NCBI GenBank assembly: GCA_012728445.1 | Contig: JAAYFA010000240.1 | Location: forward strand, 1 to 14,662 | Length of the DNA: 14,662 bases | Source: Clostridiales bacterium | GTDB taxonomy: Bacteria > Bacillota > Clostridia > Oscillospirales > Acutalibacteraceae | Reading direction: 5' to 3' | Part shown: positions 14,138 to 14,662 of the stretch, piece after piece | Numbering within the stretch: the stretch's first letter is position 1 | How the letters are laid out: each line of letters starts with the position of its first letter | Program-made: the position numbers and the translations under genes | The notes under the pieces: model-generated | What the model was told of the DNA's origin: nothing | The model's input: the letters and a program-made list of their open reading frames with translations, nothing else | Databases searched by the model: none

Positions 14138-14662
14138 GTGGAAGAACAAACACTCAAGACGAAAGGCAAGAACTTTGTTGAAAATCATGGCGAGATATGG
14201 AAGTTTATTAAATGGGCAGTATTTACAGGTGTCGGCGCATCAGGGGTTGAACTGATTGTCCATATGCTTCTTTTGAAGTACGTTTTTGTTTCGTTGCAGG
14301 GTGTCCCGGTGACCAACGCGGTTTTGCTTTATATTAAAGTTTCGGATATCGGATATATGTACGCCTACTTAATCTCCGCTACACTGGGTTATTCTATTGC
14401 CTTTGTACTCAACCGAAAACTTACATTCAAAGCGGACAGCAACCCGGTCGTAAGTGCGTTTTTTGCTGTTTTGTTGATGATTTTTAATATTTTTGCCTGC
14501 ACATGGATTGGTTCGGTTTTAAGCGGCATAGCTGTTTCGTACCAATGGGGGAGCATCGGTGATGCCGTTACAAAAATTATTTCAATGCTTATTCCGTCCT
14601 TATGGATATACCCCGCAAATCGCTTCATTATTCACAGGAAAAAGAAGGACCTTAAACTGCTC
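14138..14662 (+). CDS. GtrA-like four-helix membrane protein, C-terminus cut by window edge
   Basis: The frame is open from here to the end of the window (175 residues visible). Four hydrophobic segments can be seen: one starting FIKWAVFTGVGASGVELIV, one with YMYAYLISATLGYSIAFVLN, one with SAFFAVLLMIFNIFACTWIG, and one with IISMLIPSLWIYPANRFI. LNRKLTF and ANRFIIHR match the NRxxTF and NRxxxF signatures of GtrA proteins, which are thought to flip lipid-linked sugars or help export glycans for cell-surface modification. I chose the GTG at 14138 because GGGAG lies 8 nt before it; an in-frame ATG at 14123 has no ribosome site. The 32-nt gap after the SDR reading frame, with no terminator, implies co-transcription. 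A basic tail (HRKKKDLK) suggests the stop is just past the edge. Confidence 0.85.
   Translation, partial: MEEQTLKTKGKNFVENHGEIWKFIKWAVFTGVGASGVELIVHMLLLKYVFVSLQGVPVTNAVLLYIKVSDIGYMYAYLISATLGYSIAFVLNRKLTFKADSNPVVSAFFAVLLMIFNIFACTWIGSVLSGIAVSYQWGSIGDAVTKIISMLIPSLWIYPANRFIIHRKKKDLKLL

Overview
The window looks like chromosomal DNA of a Gram-positive anaerobe in the Bacillota, most likely class Clostridia (Oscillospirales-like). The grounds are purine-rich Shine-Dalgarno sites close to AGGAGG, consensus sigma-A style promoters including two with the extended element TGATATAAT, the gene families present (S11 carboxypeptidase, membrane-anchored HtrA, OmpR-type two-component system, GtrA protein) and moderate GC content. 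No rRNA, tRNA, CRISPR array, insertion sequence or phage module was seen. The placement is an inference from style, not from a search.

Left part (1-2928): a minus-strand pair, a calcineurin-like metallophosphoesterase followed 15 nt later by a membrane-anchored alpha/beta hydrolase that runs off the left edge. Across a 106-nt divergent region lies a plus-strand D,D-carboxypeptidase (penicillin-binding protein 5 type). It is tail-to-tail with the next minus-strand gene, and the two share a strong hairpin that can terminate in both directions.

Centre left (2929-7020): three minus-strand genes in the order response regulator, sensor histidine kinase, HtrA-like serine protease. The layout resembles envelope or secretion-stress modules such as CssRS-HtrA or WalRK-HtrC. 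Upstream of both the regulator and the protease lies the same AT-rich near-palindromic decamer, a candidate binding site for the regulator.

Centre right (7057-12965): minus-strand central-carbon genes. Aldose 1-epimerase (galM) and a beta-phosphoglucomutase-like HAD phosphatase form a pair. A malic enzyme and an Ldh_2-family malate/lactate dehydrogenase form a second neighbouring pair, and a glycerol kinase follows with its own consensus promoter. Terminators follow galM and the malic enzyme gene.

Right part (13041-14662): a plus-strand extended-SDR epimerase/dehydratase gene broken by an in-frame TAG and also lacking the usual catalytic lysine, followed by a GtrA-like membrane protein cut by the right edge. 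Both suggest cell-surface sugar chemistry.

Most of the window is ordinary housekeeping and accessory metabolism. I do not see a clearly new biological system. The most notable items are the decayed SDR gene, the two-component/HtrA cluster with its shared palindrome and cysteine-bearing sensor domain, the altered metal-site residues of the phosphoesterase, and two hairpin-forming intergenic repeats.
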